A DNA stretch of 64,000 bases. Origin: Polydactylus sextarius (lineage: Eukaryota; Chordata; Actinopteri; Polynemidae). Numbering within the stretch: the first letter of the stretch is position 1; every line of letters starts with the position of its first letter. The position numbers and the translations under genes are program-made. Below, in pieces: positions 50,901 to 61,123 of the stretch. The notes under the pieces were generated by a model. It saw nothing but the letters and a program-made list of their open reading frames with translations. It made no database searches and was not told the origin of the DNA. The stretch is taken from NCBI GenBank assembly GCA_016801845.1, contig CM028922.1, positions 7,495,501-7,559,500 on the forward strand, in the 5' to 3' direction.

Positions 50901-53900
50901 TTGGAAAGAGGGAATGGAGGGATGGGGACGAGGGAAGGGTAGAGGGACAGAGTGAAGAAACAATACAGATAACTCAAACTGACGGGTGTGTGTGTGTGTG
51001 TGTGTGTGTGTGTCTGTCTGTGTTTAAATGGTGAGGTTTCAGCCAGAAAGTGAAAGCTCACTTGTGCAGTGGTGAAAGATTTATGTACGTGCAGATGTGT
51101 GTGTGTGTGAATGGGGAGTGTCGGTGAATACCTGTTGAATGAAACTGTTACCATTTTTGCAGCCGCAAATACCCATTAACTACTGTTGACACAGTTGTTT
51201 CTTTCAGAATATGAATACCAAATCAAAAGAATTTTTTTTTGCTCTCAATTTTGGGATTCTGGTTCACAACAAGCATCAATTTCTTTCAGTAAATGTTCAC
51301 AGAAACTCCTCAAACCACTTTCTTTTCAGCACTTATGTTTCTTTTTTGTTCACTGTAATCAAAACTGTTCTTCTGCATCTTGGCCGCAAATACTTCCTGT
51401 GCGACGCACGGTCACTTCATCTCAGCTCCAAACTGTTTTTTACAAATACCGTATTTAAAGTAACAAACTAGGAAAACACTAAACCAGGAACAACTGTTTT
51501 ATCTGTAACTTAAAAGCTCTCTTATACCTACTTGTGACTCAAGCAGATGGAGTATGCAGTCATCACATCACACGATGTGATGTGGCAACACATCACACAG
51601 CGTTCACAGTGGTGAAGCTCTGTCACCAAAGACTGAAAACGGAAATGAAAAAAAAAATATTCTTTGATCTCTGGCAAAATTGTAGAACTAAACCCCACCT
51701 TGTCTGAAATGTTAGAATAATAATTTTAATTTAAAGAAAGTTTCTATCTTTGCAGACTGTACTAAACAGTCTCAGAGTCGCTGAAATCCTGGCAGCGCTG
51801 CCATGCTCTTGATAGGTCTTGTTTAAGGGCTGACTGCTCTGACTAACATTTCACTGATAACATCACTCATGAGTTGGTCAGAATCCATATCTCTGTCTAT
51901 TTCTGTCTGCCTTCATCTCCGCCTCGACTCTCCACTGAGATTTCACTGATAACATCAGCACTGAGGGTCAGTTTCTGTCTCTCTCTGTCTCTCACTCTCA
52001 TTGGTTTGACTTGTGTTTTTTCTGGACTTATTTCTGGTAAAAAATAATAATAATCTGTCTCTTACCTCTATGTGTGTGTGACAGAGAGAAAGAAAGGACA
52101 GGAAAGTGAGAGAGGGAGAGACTTAAATTACTCTGATAACAGAGTCAGGAGGAAACAGGAGCTAGGAGGAGAGAAGTCTTCATTTGTCCTTGGGAGATGG
52201 CCAAGGCTCATTGAATTGGCTGCAATTCCTGTTTGTGTGTGTGTGGTTGTGTGTGTGTGTGTGTGTGTCTGTCTGAGCTCATGGTTTGTCAACACTGTGG
52301 AGTCGCTACTTTTGAAACACATGTTGAAATCCAGAGATGTTATTTTCTGCTCACACTTGCAGACAATGAAAGGAGGGAAACAAGGGAACATAATTCTGCT
52401 TCTGTGGAGAACCCTCCTCTTATTAAAAATTAAATGGAAATTAAGTTCAGTGCCTATACTTACAATCACAGTGACTTGAATTACACAGAATCTTCACCAT
52501 AAAAGGAGTTTGTCTTTATGTTTAGGCTCTTTAAGCTGCTCACTTTAAAACAGATTAATACTGTGACAAGACCTCACATACAGTTTACATACACTATGCA
52601 TTTCTATACAGAGAGGATGTGTTGCTGACACAGTGTTGTTCAGATAGCATACCTCAAGTTATCTTATCATCACTTGTTTATGGTGGACATGTCAGTGGTG
52701 ATGTATATCCAAATATGCAGTAGATAAAGTAGCATCAGAGCAGTGAGTTGAACTGTTGGGCTGCTGTGCTGTCATGTTGTCCTGCTGTTAAAAGGGGGTT
52801 TTCTTTTCACTAGGCTGTAATTTGTTGTAAAGCAAAACTGTTTGACTCTATTAGAACTAAATCTGGGTCTTCCTCACTGAAGACAAAGATTCACATTGTC
52901 AGTAAGAGACAATTCAATGTACTGAAATGATTATTTTCTTATTTTTTCCTCAGCCAGTGTCATTCTGGGCACATTTTGGTTTCCAGAAATAGCTGCAGCA
53001 GTCTCACTTTTATTTGATTACATAAAGTAATTCTGTCCAGTGAAGATGACTACGACATTTAAGAGTCTCTCTTAAATGGAATTGAAAATGCCAAATGTTT
53101 TAGTGTTTCAGGCATAATTTTGCTCCAACCTTTCAGCAAACACTGACTAAGGTGCACAACAGTTCAGGTCTTTGTCTCATTTTGTGTTTCAAAATGCATC
53201 ACACATTCTGTATTGGGGGCGGTGGTTGCCTTGTCCAACAGCACTGACACACTTTCACACCATGACGGACTTTGGTTTTTGGATTTGTTGCTGGTCCAGT
53301 CTGAATGGTTCTTTTCATCTTCGGTCTGATGCACATTGCATCCATTTCTACCAAAAAAGTACCTGAAATACTGATTCATCCCAATGCAGTCCATGTTTCC
53401 ACCGTGTGATGGTCACCATGAGACACCTCAGAGCCCAGAAAAGTCAACGGCACTTTGTGCAGTAATGTTCCAACTGGGATTTGTGGACATAACTGTATTG
53501 TTGTGCTTGACAGAAGTTTTCCAGAGTCTTCCTGAGCCCATGTAGTTATAGGAGGTAGATGATGACAATTCTTGATGCGGTGTTGCCCGAGGGATTGAAG
53601 CTCATGGGTCCTCAGCTTAGGTTTGCGTCCTGTATTCATTGAAATTCATCCATATTCTTTGACTCTTTTAATTATGGTTTCCACTGTAGATTGTGTAACA
53701 TTAAATTTCTTTGAGAAACATTATTTTTAAGTTTAAATTATTTTCGTAAAGACAGACAAACTCGTGATCCTTGGCTCATCTTTGGTCCTAAAGGACAAGG
53801 TCTTTCCTGGAAGCTGCTTTCGTACTAAAACCATGATGACAGTTTAATAATTTTTTACCTCTTTGCCAACTCCACATGACTCTGTCCCTACTTTTCAATA

Positions 53901-56900
53901 TTTTCAAGGAATGAGCTGATCCAATATTAAGGATTAATTGAGCCAATATTGGCCAAAATTACTGGATCAGATATCAGAGGTTCAAATAAAGGAAATATCA
54001 ATATTTCACAGCTGACTCATGGGTTGTTTTCCCTAAATTTAGTTTTACAAATAGATATTGCCAAAAATCCAGACAAACATATTTTAAACAAATGACTAGT
54101 ATTGGGATTATATGTTTTATATCTGTATTGGCAGATACTCAAATTTACATTATCAATATTGGTATTGGACATGAAAGAGTAGTATTGTACCATAAATGAC
54201 CTGAGGAGACTAATATCTTGCAACTGTGTAAATGTCTGCAATACAGTACAGGTTGAAGTAAATTTAGACACCAGTGGGTTTTTTTTATACTGTTCAAAAC
54301 TTTTTTTCAGATTTGTAAAGAGCAATGTCAATCAGACAAAGGTGGTTTAAGGTTAGAGTTGTAGTCAAAGCAGGCGTTTCTTCAGAGTTGTCATTGTAGA
54401 AGAAGAAACCTTTCAGTCAGTCAACACGGAGAAATATCAACACAACAATAGCCTGAACTAACCTGACACCTGCCTGGTGTCAGAGACAAGCGAAGCAGCA
54501 TCTGGGATGCCTCACATCATCTCATCAGAAAGACATCATCTCAGAAAGTTTTTTTCCCTTTGCCAAGTTTGACGCACTTCTACATCATCCTTGACATGAG
54601 CCAGGTTTCCATTCAAATGTAGCACATATTAGGACTCAATGGAGTTTGTGATGGCAAACTATGATTGGACAGCGTGCAATTTGTCACATTTCTCTCCTCA
54701 AGAATATATGACTCATTGGTTACTTCATTTGATGCAATCAATCTGCATCAAAGTGCAGACAGACAGACTGCAGGACAAATGACATTAGGATCATTTCGTC
54801 TCGTCCTGAAAATTTTTAGAGAGTTTGTTATATCACACAATGTGCCGTCGTTTCCTGATTTCCTCGTGTCGTGCTTGCTGATAGATCATGCAATATATCT
54901 GGATAAAAACATGTTTGAATTTCTAATAAATCCTTGTGACTCAGCAACTGCTTCTCTGCTGTAATGTATAGTATGTTGTCAGTGGTAGTGAAACAGATTT
55001 AACTGTCTCTTCTAAAGATGCCACTGCTAATAAGCAAACATTTGGCTTGAGTGTGTACAGTTGTTCCAATCAATTGCAAACAAAATTGCCGCCATCTGTC
55101 GTATCTTGCAATTACAGTTCTCAATAGACAAATGATTATTGTAACTGTTAAAAGAAATGAATGTAACCTTTCCTCAAAGATATTTCCCTGAGCGTGTCTG
55201 CAACTTGTCTTGGAAATACAAAGCTAAACAGCACACTTCAGAGCAAGTCAGAGTTAGTATTTTTAATTTTTTAAATTTTTTTTAGCCAAGCTGTTGAACA
55301 CTCAAATCTCCACGTGGGAATCTGACTGTGATGATGTTTGCTCTGGATGCACACACCCACCCCACTCCATCGCAACAAGAGGGGACATTTCCATGACAAA
55401 GGACAATTATTGACTTTCATTGGCTCTGCTTGCTTTGATATCAGCAAGGGGTGTGTCTGTGTGTCTGTGTGTGCATGCTCAAGGGGCGGGACAGGGGGCA
55501 GCAGTGGAGGAGAAGAAGAAACAGGGGGACCTGATGAAAGGAGCCGAGTGGGAAAATGCACCCACTGACCCACGGCACACTAACAGAAGAGGAGGATCAT
55601 AGCAGAAAGAAAGAAATCGTTCGCAAAGGTTTTCGTTCTTTCACGCCTCCTTTGCTCTGCTCCCGTTTTCTGCATCCTTCCTCACTCTCTTGTTTGTGTT
55701 TTCTTCCACTCTGTCTCTTTCCTTCACTAAACCTTCCCACTTTTTTTTTTTTTTTTTTTTTTTTAAAAACCTCTGTTTCTTTTCATCTTGCTATGACTGA
55801 TCCTCCCCCTCTCTCCCCTCCACTCCTTCCTCCTCCTCCTCTTCTTCCCTTCACAGCCATAATTTAAGGGGCTGAAAGGCACGGTGAGCGGAGAAAGAGA
55901 AGAGAGAGCTGAGAAAAAGGGGAGACCCTGCAGATGAGGGCCTTCCTTCACGGACGTGGCACAGATGTGAGGGTGTTTTTGTGAAATGAGTCGGGGAGGG
56001 GCGGCGATAGGCTAATTTGCGTGGCATAAAGACGGGGCCCTTTTCATATGCAGAGCGCCACTTTGATGCGCGGCCGATGAAAGCTGGAGGGAGCGCAGAG
56101 GAGAGGAGAAGAGAGGGTGATGGAGGGGTTCTTTGTCCCCTGACAAGAAGGCATCTGCTCCATACTGCCCTCCTCTCCTCTGCTACACCGAGGCTCCCAC
56201 AAAGGGCCAGCCGAGAGAAAAGTGTCATCGGAGCACCTTAGAAAACAAGACATAAAAAAAAACGGCCGCTTGGGTCGGCCTGGTTGGCGTTCGGGTATGC
56301 ATATCAATACAGAATTCATTTGACACAAGATGTGAGAGTGTACAAACACACACACACACACACACACATAGCTGAATACATACACAGATGCACACCAAAT
56401 TGCAAAAACATGCAGACATACTGTAGACGCATTTACATACTACCACAGCTGACAAAACACATCTACGCTTTGACGGATTGTCCCTTTTGTGAAACAAATA
56501 AACTATACAATCTTCATTCTTTCATGGGAGTCAAGACTTGCAGGGTGAAAGGTGTGTGTGGTGGGGAGATCACAGAGAGACCATACGCTGAGGTGAGCGG
56601 TGGGTTTTTGTGTGTATGTCTGCCTCATTCTCGCTGTGTGTGTGTGTGTGTGTGTGTGTTTATGTTTATGCGTATCTGCGTGTGCATGTATGCATGTGTG
56701 TGTTCATACGGTGCTGACCAGAGCCAGCAGGCTCAGCAGGGCCCTCTCACCAAACACAGGCTGATTTCATGCTCACACAATAGCCGAATCTCCGCAGTGG
56801 TCCCAGCAGGAAAAACTCTGTCTCCTTTGCTGTTAATAGTTAGTTCAGATTTGAATAACTTTGTTTGGGTTTTTTTTTTTTTTTGCCTAAATTGTATCAA

Positions 56901-58361
56901 TTGTATCTTTGTTTCTTTCATTCAAGAAAGTTCTATTTGTTTGTGTGAGTTTCCTCAGTGATACATGCCATCTGTGTAAATTATTAGCCTTGTAGCGGCA
57001 GTGTTTTGAGGATGGCGGTGTCATTCTGTGTGGATGCTTGGTTGGTTTTGAATGGACTACCATGAATGTTTGTGCAGACAGGCATTGTCCCCAGAGGATG
57101 AACCCCATTGACTTTAGTGACTTTTTAATCTTTCCGTATAGTGCTGCTATGAAGTTGAAATATTTTTGTTATTTTTTATCAATAGGTTGAATGCTAACAT
57201 GCTTAACATGATAAACATTATAGCTGCTAAAAATCAACATGCTATCACTGTGTCAACATGTTAGCATTTAGTTAAAAGTGATGTTTTGTAGCCTCACAGA
57301 GATGCTAGCAGACGCACTGACTGTTAGAATTTGTCTGTAAATATTTAATTTATTCATCCATATTTTAGCTTGAGAACATGGGAATATGTTCCTATTTAAT
57401 GGTTTTAAAGCAATCAGTGTTGATCTCATTGCCATGATTGTGATGTTCGAGCTTTTGCGTCATCCTCAAAGTAAAAATGAACGAATTAATAACAATAGTG
57501 GTTGTCATTGTGTCATTCTAGGTAATCTTTGCCCTGAACCAGACCTTACTACAGCAGGAGTCTTTGAGAGCGGGAAGCCTACAGGTTCCTTACACCACTG
57601 AGGACCTCATAAGACACTACAACTGTGGAGATCTCAACTCCATCATCTTTAATCATGACACATCACAGGTCAGTCCTCTCTTCTAACTGACTGCAAAGTT
57701 ATCTCATCTTATCTTGTCTTATCTGAACATCTTATTCTCATCACATCTCACACAGCTGTAGACTACTTTCATTTACTACTACTTTCACAGTTAATAAGCT
57801 AAGGATCATTTTGACCTTTTGACCTTTTCAAGTGTCTCAGTGACACAACCCTTGACCTTTTACCTTCACCCCTAACCCAAAGACTGACCCCCATCCCCCA
57901 CACCTACTCCTACACCCCTACAACTTCTCTATGCTGCTGTCACTTTACTTCTGCTACTACTTCTGGTCTTATATCACCTTGTCATGTCTTCATCTTGATT
58001 ATTCTTTTTCCTACTCACTCTTGTCAGTCCTAGGACTGTATCGACGATGGTATCAAGAGAATAAATCCGTCCTTGTAATTTGGCAAAAAACAATCTGAGC
58101 AAATTCAAACGAAATCTCCTGAAAAGACGAAACAAACGAAACCTCTTCTTCCTCTTTTTCCTGAACCATCACTTTTTCAACCGTAGGTCCCAAACTTCAA
58201 TAATGTGACACTGCCTCCTAGTGAGCAAGTGACTGCCCAGGAAATAGACAGCTACTTCCGACAGGAACTCATCTATAAAAGGAATGAGAGGATGGGCAAG
58301 AGAGTCAAGGCCCTGCTTGAGGAACACCCTGACAAGAGCTTCTTCTTCGCCTTCGGTGCAG
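30475..58361 (+). CDS. trabd2a: TIKI-family Wnt-inactivating metalloprotease, 5' four exons (3' end outside window)
   Basis: TIKI proteins are membrane-anchored TraB/GumN-fold metalloproteases that trim the N-terminus of Wnt ligands. The trimmed Wnts oxidise and oligomerise and lose receptor binding. Join 30475-30579, 31827-32387, 57522-57668, 58187-58361 gives 329 complete residues in one open frame. Residues 1 to about 20 form a signal peptide with the core SWLLLLV. The TIKI domain follows: GTIH at 56-59 and Glu86 in YFELD fit the conserved metal/catalytic residues, and FGAG at 327-330 is the start of the second GxxH motif, whose His falls in the next exon. N-glycosylation sequons occur at N219, N228 and N277. 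The wording (LWMTPDQRGKG, VIFALNQTLLQQESLRAGS) resembles TRABD2A more than TRABD2B from memory. The start has A at -3 and gives the signal peptide. The C-terminal tail and membrane anchor are missing from the window. Confidence 0.88.
30580..31826 (+). other. trabd2a: trabd2a intron 1 (1.25 kb)
   Basis: It is a GT-AG intron, AT-rich. A piece around 31125-31185 (ttgatctattttctgtcgat) resembles the tail of a common fish interspersed repeat. Nothing else was recognised. Confidence 0.75.
31827..32387 (+). CDS. trabd2a: trabd2a coding exon 2 (TIKI domain core)
   Basis: The acceptor is accccag ending at 31826 and the donor is gtgagt at 32388. The 187 codons run from QTDLNSFLWTIKRDPPSYF through GTIHVPYTRVWDF and YFELDLTDPYT to GLNFSQ. 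It holds the first GxxH motif and the conserved Glu. An open frame with no stop across 561 nt and strong family resemblance make this the most secure exon. Confidence 0.96.
35902..35931. repeat. (TTA)10 microsatellite
   Basis: It is a trinucleotide array in intron 2 of trabd2a. Confidence 0.95.
44874..44903. repeat. T10A20 homopolymer junction
   Basis: A run of ten T is followed directly by twenty A. It can fold back on itself and is prone to length change. Confidence 0.95.
49080..49133. repeat. Imperfect (CA)n microsatellite
   Basis: CA units are broken by ctta, tgca and taga steps over about 54 bases. Confidence 0.9.
49628..49649. repeat. Poly-A tract
   Basis: It is a run of 22 A bases. 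No retroposon body was recognised upstream. Confidence 0.9.
50700..50955 (+). repeat. Polypurine tract
   Basis: About 250 bases are overwhelmingly A and G (gga, gaga and ggatgga units) on the + strand. It explains the 149- and 151-codon antisense open frames here, which are Ser/Pro/Leu/Phe-rich and have no protein look. Confidence 0.9.
50986..51013. repeat. (GT)14 microsatellite
   Basis: It is an uninterrupted GT run following the polypurine tract. Confidence 0.95.
52231..52269. repeat. (GT)n microsatellite
   Basis: It is a GT array with one ggtt interruption. Confidence 0.92.
53190..53900 (-). mobile_element. Degenerate fish interspersed repeat, probably transposon-derived
   Basis: The + strand contains diverged versions of phrases I recognise from an abundant teleost repeat: 'ttcctgagcccatgtagtta', 'ttgatgcggtgttgcccgag', 'ggattgaagctcatgggtc' and 'cctggaagctgctttcgta'. 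The element is normally several hundred bases to over 1 kb. This copy has no intact reading frame. The strand and family are uncertain. Confidence 0.5.
53900..54190. repeat. Degenerate 'tattggcc/tattggtattgg' fish repeat
   Basis: The repeated 'ccaatattggccaa', 'atctgtattggcagatact' and 'caatattggtattggacatg' fit a common fish noncoding repeat that I know by its tatcggccgat-type wording. It directly abuts the preceding repeat. Confidence 0.45.
55741..55764. repeat. Poly-T tract
   Basis: Twenty-four T bases lie within a CT-rich region. Confidence 0.92.
55980..56300 (+). promoter_or_regulatory. CpG-rich candidate regulatory block before exon 3
   Basis: It stands out from AT-rich surroundings, with frequent CpG, a GC box GGGGCGG (55998-56004), a TCF/LEF-type CTTTGAT (56061-56067), 'gctaatttgcgtgg' and 'tatgcatatcaat' homeodomain/octamer-like wording. 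It could be an enhancer or an internal trabd2a promoter. Motifs alone do not prove either. Confidence 0.35.
56346..56368. repeat. (CA)n microsatellite
   Basis: An uninterrupted CA run of about eleven units. A GT array follows at 56635-56659. Confidence 0.93.
56635..56659. repeat. (GT)12 microsatellite
   Basis: It is an uninterrupted GT run. Confidence 0.93.
57190..57340. repeat. Degenerate 'gctaacatg' fish repeat
   Basis: It contains 'atgctaacatgcttaacatg', 'caacatgttagcatttag' and 'gcctcacagagatgctagca', close to wording of a common interspersed fish repeat. It ends about 180 bases before exon 3. Confidence 0.4.
57522..57668 (+). CDS. trabd2a: trabd2a coding exon 3
   Basis: The acceptor is cattctag ending at 57521 and the donor is gtcagt at 57669. 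The 49 codons are VIFALNQTLLQQESLRAGSL, then PYTTEDLI, and they end FNHDTSQ. The exon continues the TIKI domain 25.1 kb after exon 2. Confidence 0.95.
57669..58186 (+). other. trabd2a: trabd2a intron 3
   Basis: A 518-bp GT-AG intron. It has a tcttatc-type degenerate tandem (57697-57755), nuclear-receptor-type half sites (57812-57858) and a C-rich run (57885-57920). Confidence 0.8.
58187..58361 (+). CDS. trabd2a: trabd2a coding exon 4
   Basis: The acceptor is aaccgtag ending at 58186 and the donor is gttggt at 58362. It encodes VPNFNNVTLPP, then EQVTAQEIDSYFRQELIYKR, and ends FFFAFGA plus the first base of a Gly codon. The next exon should begin by completing Gly and then His of the second GxxH motif; I did not find it before 64000. 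Confidence 0.94.
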
Positions 58362-59534
58362 GTTGGTGTTAAAAATGTACTGTATAAAAGAATTGAAGTG
58401 GGATAAATATACAAACTATCATATTTCCATGATTTTTTTAAAGCATCAACTCCAATCACAGTAGATAAAACAACATTGTCATCTGCTTTTGTCATAAAAT
58501 GAAAGAGAAAACAAGGACAACCTAAGAAACCTGAGATAGAAATTCCAGCTGATCAGAGATTTCGTAATCACTAATAAGCTTTTTTCCTGATGTGGAAGAC
58601 ATTACAACTCCTCTCAGCTGTAGAAACATAAGATTAAATTGGAATTTATTTACACCCATTAACTATACATTTTCTACAGTTCTTTTAATGTATTGGATGT
58701 GACAAATCAGATGTTCTCTCTATGCTGTGCTATGTCGCTATCGTGAAGCTGCCATTACTCTAAGAGAGAATGTAGAGTGCACTAAATCCAGAAGTAACCA
58801 GCTCTGCAGCTGACCAGTGGCATAGCTAACAAAACCACTGATCCACAGCTGATGGCTTTTATCAGCTTAGGGTCCACATAAAACACAGTGGATTAGGGGT
58901 CTAAAGGAGAAGCTCAGCAAAACATCCTTTTATCAGTTCAGTCCAGAACAACCACAGACATGCAGTCCTTTCACATAGCTTTAAAATGTCATTTTAATAC
59001 TTTGAATTCCTCTGTAACTGTGCACCGACCTCATAAGTAGCAACTGTCTGATAAGAGACTTGAGTTAAAACAGGGAGGATCAAGAGAACAGATAACGGCA
59101 GACTCCACTAAGTTGTCTAGCGAAACTGTGGATGACTGCGTGAGTGTGCATGTGTGTGCATGTGTATTCATGTTTCTTGGGGGTTGTAGATCTAGAGCAG
59201 ACAGTCTTAGTCTTTGTCCAGCTGGAGTCTTGTTGACCTTTGGTTATCAAATCAAAGCTCTGTTCATACCTAATAAAACTGACAGAAGAAAAGGTACTTT
59301 TATTAGATATTAAAGCAACCTTTCCCATGGTCCCATGGATGTGTGATTAAAAAAAATCTTTATCTTATAATGTAATGCAACAAAACCTTATTTAATTTTG
59401 TTTGTAGCAAATGACCTAGGCTGGTGATCAGTGAGAATTTAGGTATTCAGTTGGCAAAATGAATGTGAGATGTACTATGTGATTAAGCAATCTTAGTGGA
59501 AAAACCTATACCCAAGCTTTAATAGTTTACTATC

Positions 59535-59660
59535 ACACAGAAAGTTGAAGCTGAAAACAACAAATATTTGGTGTTTATACTATAAAATGATTAATTATCA
59601 CAGTAGTTGCTGATTTATGTTGATGATTTTACTAACTAATGAAACTCCAATGATATTGCA
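59535..59660. repeat. Degenerate fish interspersed repeat fragment
   Basis: Wording such as 'aacaacaaatatttggtg', 'aaaatgattaattatcacag' and 'tagttgctgattta' resembles a high-copy fish element ending in attaatcgattatc-type sequence. Confidence 0.4.
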
Positions 59661-60237
59661 TTTATTGATTTAATTGTTTCTATCCCTGTGTAATTACTGA
59701 AAATAATTACCAAAAAACAAGTATTCAAATCACTTTTTTATTATCGAATACACATTTCTGCACATTGCACTACACATTGCACAACTAAAAAAAATGGAGA
59801 CACAGAAGACCAAAGAAAACAAAATGTATCATCAGAAAGAAACATAAGCGTTCGAATATCATCCTTTAATGAAAATGTCTCACAGGAAATGAAAACATCT
59901 GTTTTGCACATCATAAAATCGTATTACATATTCATATTGTGTCAACTAATTTTACTGTCAAATTCACTAAGTGGCTTTATCATCATTGAAACCATAAACG
60001 CCTTTACAAAGTCTAGGATTTGTTCACAGTGAGGAGCAGATAACACTTTTGGAAAGAATTTAGGAAAGAATCAAGCGCTGTCTTTGTTCATCATTGGATA
60101 TGAATTGAGGGAAAGAGGATCACATTTTAGCGCCATCAGTTCTATGGTCACATTTTCCGCACAATGATATCGTCAGAAACATCCGCGTCCAACGTTTTCT
60201 TTGGTCATTTAGATTCAGAAAGGCAGCGCGCTTTAGC

Positions 60238-60261
60238 AGAGAGAGAGAGAGAGAGAGAGAG
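60238..60261. repeat. (GA)12 microsatellite
   Basis: It is an uninterrupted GA run. Confidence 0.95.
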
Positions 60262-60314
60262 GCCTTCACAGTCTGTTGGTTTCTGAGCTGGCAGGAAACA
60301 GCTGAGGAAAAGCA

Positions 60315-60347
<33 letters not shown>
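60315..60347. repeat. (AC)16 microsatellite
   Basis: It is an uninterrupted AC run 53 bases after the GA array. Confidence 0.95.
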
Positions 60348-60351
<4 letters not shown>

Positions 60352-60609
60352 GCCCTAACAAGGAGTACATTTCACGGTGGGTCCCTAAGGAGGTACCTTT
60401 ACAAGGGCTTGGTCTAAAAAGGTGTGTGCCTCTGTGTGTATGTTTGTGTATGTCCATGTGTACGAATGTGTGTGTGCGTGTGTGTGTGTTTGAGCTGGTG
60501 AGTGAAAGTGATATGGCCAATCAGCCCAGAAGCACCAGTCTTAGACATACGGAGGGCAGGTTGGGTCGGCATGTACAAGGAACGGGATGGGGCACATTAA
60601 GGTGCAGTA

Positions 60610-60629
60610 ACACACACACACACACACAC
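60610..60629. repeat. (AC)10 microsatellite
   Basis: It is an uninterrupted AC run. Confidence 0.93.
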
Positions 60630-60709
60630 TATACATGCCCCAGCCCCCAAGCCATTGCCTAGACAGACCTGGGTAAAATGTGTCCTTAATTATCCCTGGA
60701 GAGGTCAAA

Positions 60710-60711
<2 letters not shown>

Positions 60712-60775
<64 letters not shown>
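60712..60775. repeat. (AC)32 microsatellite
   Basis: 64 uninterrupted bases make this the longest array in the window. It is probably highly polymorphic. Confidence 0.97.
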
Positions 60776-60778
<3 letters not shown>

Positions 60779-61107
60779 CATACACACACATACACACTAC
60801 AATGGCGCCCATTATGTCGGCGTACTAAACTTTCCTGTTACCATTAGCTGTGAGACCAATCTTATCAGTGACCATCTCATGTCTCACTGAATCAGAACAC
60901 AAGGATGACTCAGCGGATGAAAGATGCGATTTTTGTCCATTTTCGTGTATTTTCTGCTAATAATTTAATGACCAGAAACTGAGAAAGCTCCTGTTTTGTT
61001 TTGGCTTCACATTGTCACGCTGCAAGAGTAATTTACATGATATTTACAATTCATCTGAGCTCAACTACTAACTAAATTGGATTCCAAGGAATTCTTGTTG
61101 TTCTTGT

Positions 61108-61123
61108 TGTGTGTGTGTGTGTG
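61108..61123. repeat. (TG)8 microsatellite
   Basis: It is a short uninterrupted TG run followed by gagtgtgt. Confidence 0.88.

Larger units (their letters stand above)
32388..57521 (+). other. trabd2a: trabd2a intron 2 (25.1 kb)
   Basis: It is a GT-AG intron with no nested gene I can support on either strand. It contains many microsatellites, repeat relics (about 53190-53900, 53900-54190, 57190-57340), a (TTA)10 array (35902-35931), a T10A20 block (44874-44903), a nested hairpin (43595-43669), a polypurine tract (50700-50955) and a CpG-rich block (55980-56300). Non-repetitive blocks at about 34240-34450, 35000-35460, 36590-36860 and 44560-44870 look like candidate conserved noncoding elements, which long introns of developmental genes often hold. 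Open frames of up to about 225 codons here run through CA/GT or CT-rich repeats. Confidence 0.75.

Noticed and set aside
50329..51154. Two antisense open frames of 149 and 151 codons
   Set aside because: They are the reverse of a polypurine tract plus GT array, which lacks stop codons by composition. The products are Ser/Pro/Phe/Leu low complexity.
53376..53639. 87-codon minus-strand frame
   Set aside because: It lies within a degenerate interspersed repeat and matches no protein.
56284..56961. 225-codon open frame on the + strand, the longest listed frame
   Set aside because: It runs through (CA)n and (GT)n microsatellites, giving His-Thr and Cys-Val runs; it has no domain, and it overlaps intron sequence of trabd2a.
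60541..60795. Cys-Val repeat open frame on the minus strand
   Set aside because: It is a direct translation of (GT)32 and not a protein gene.
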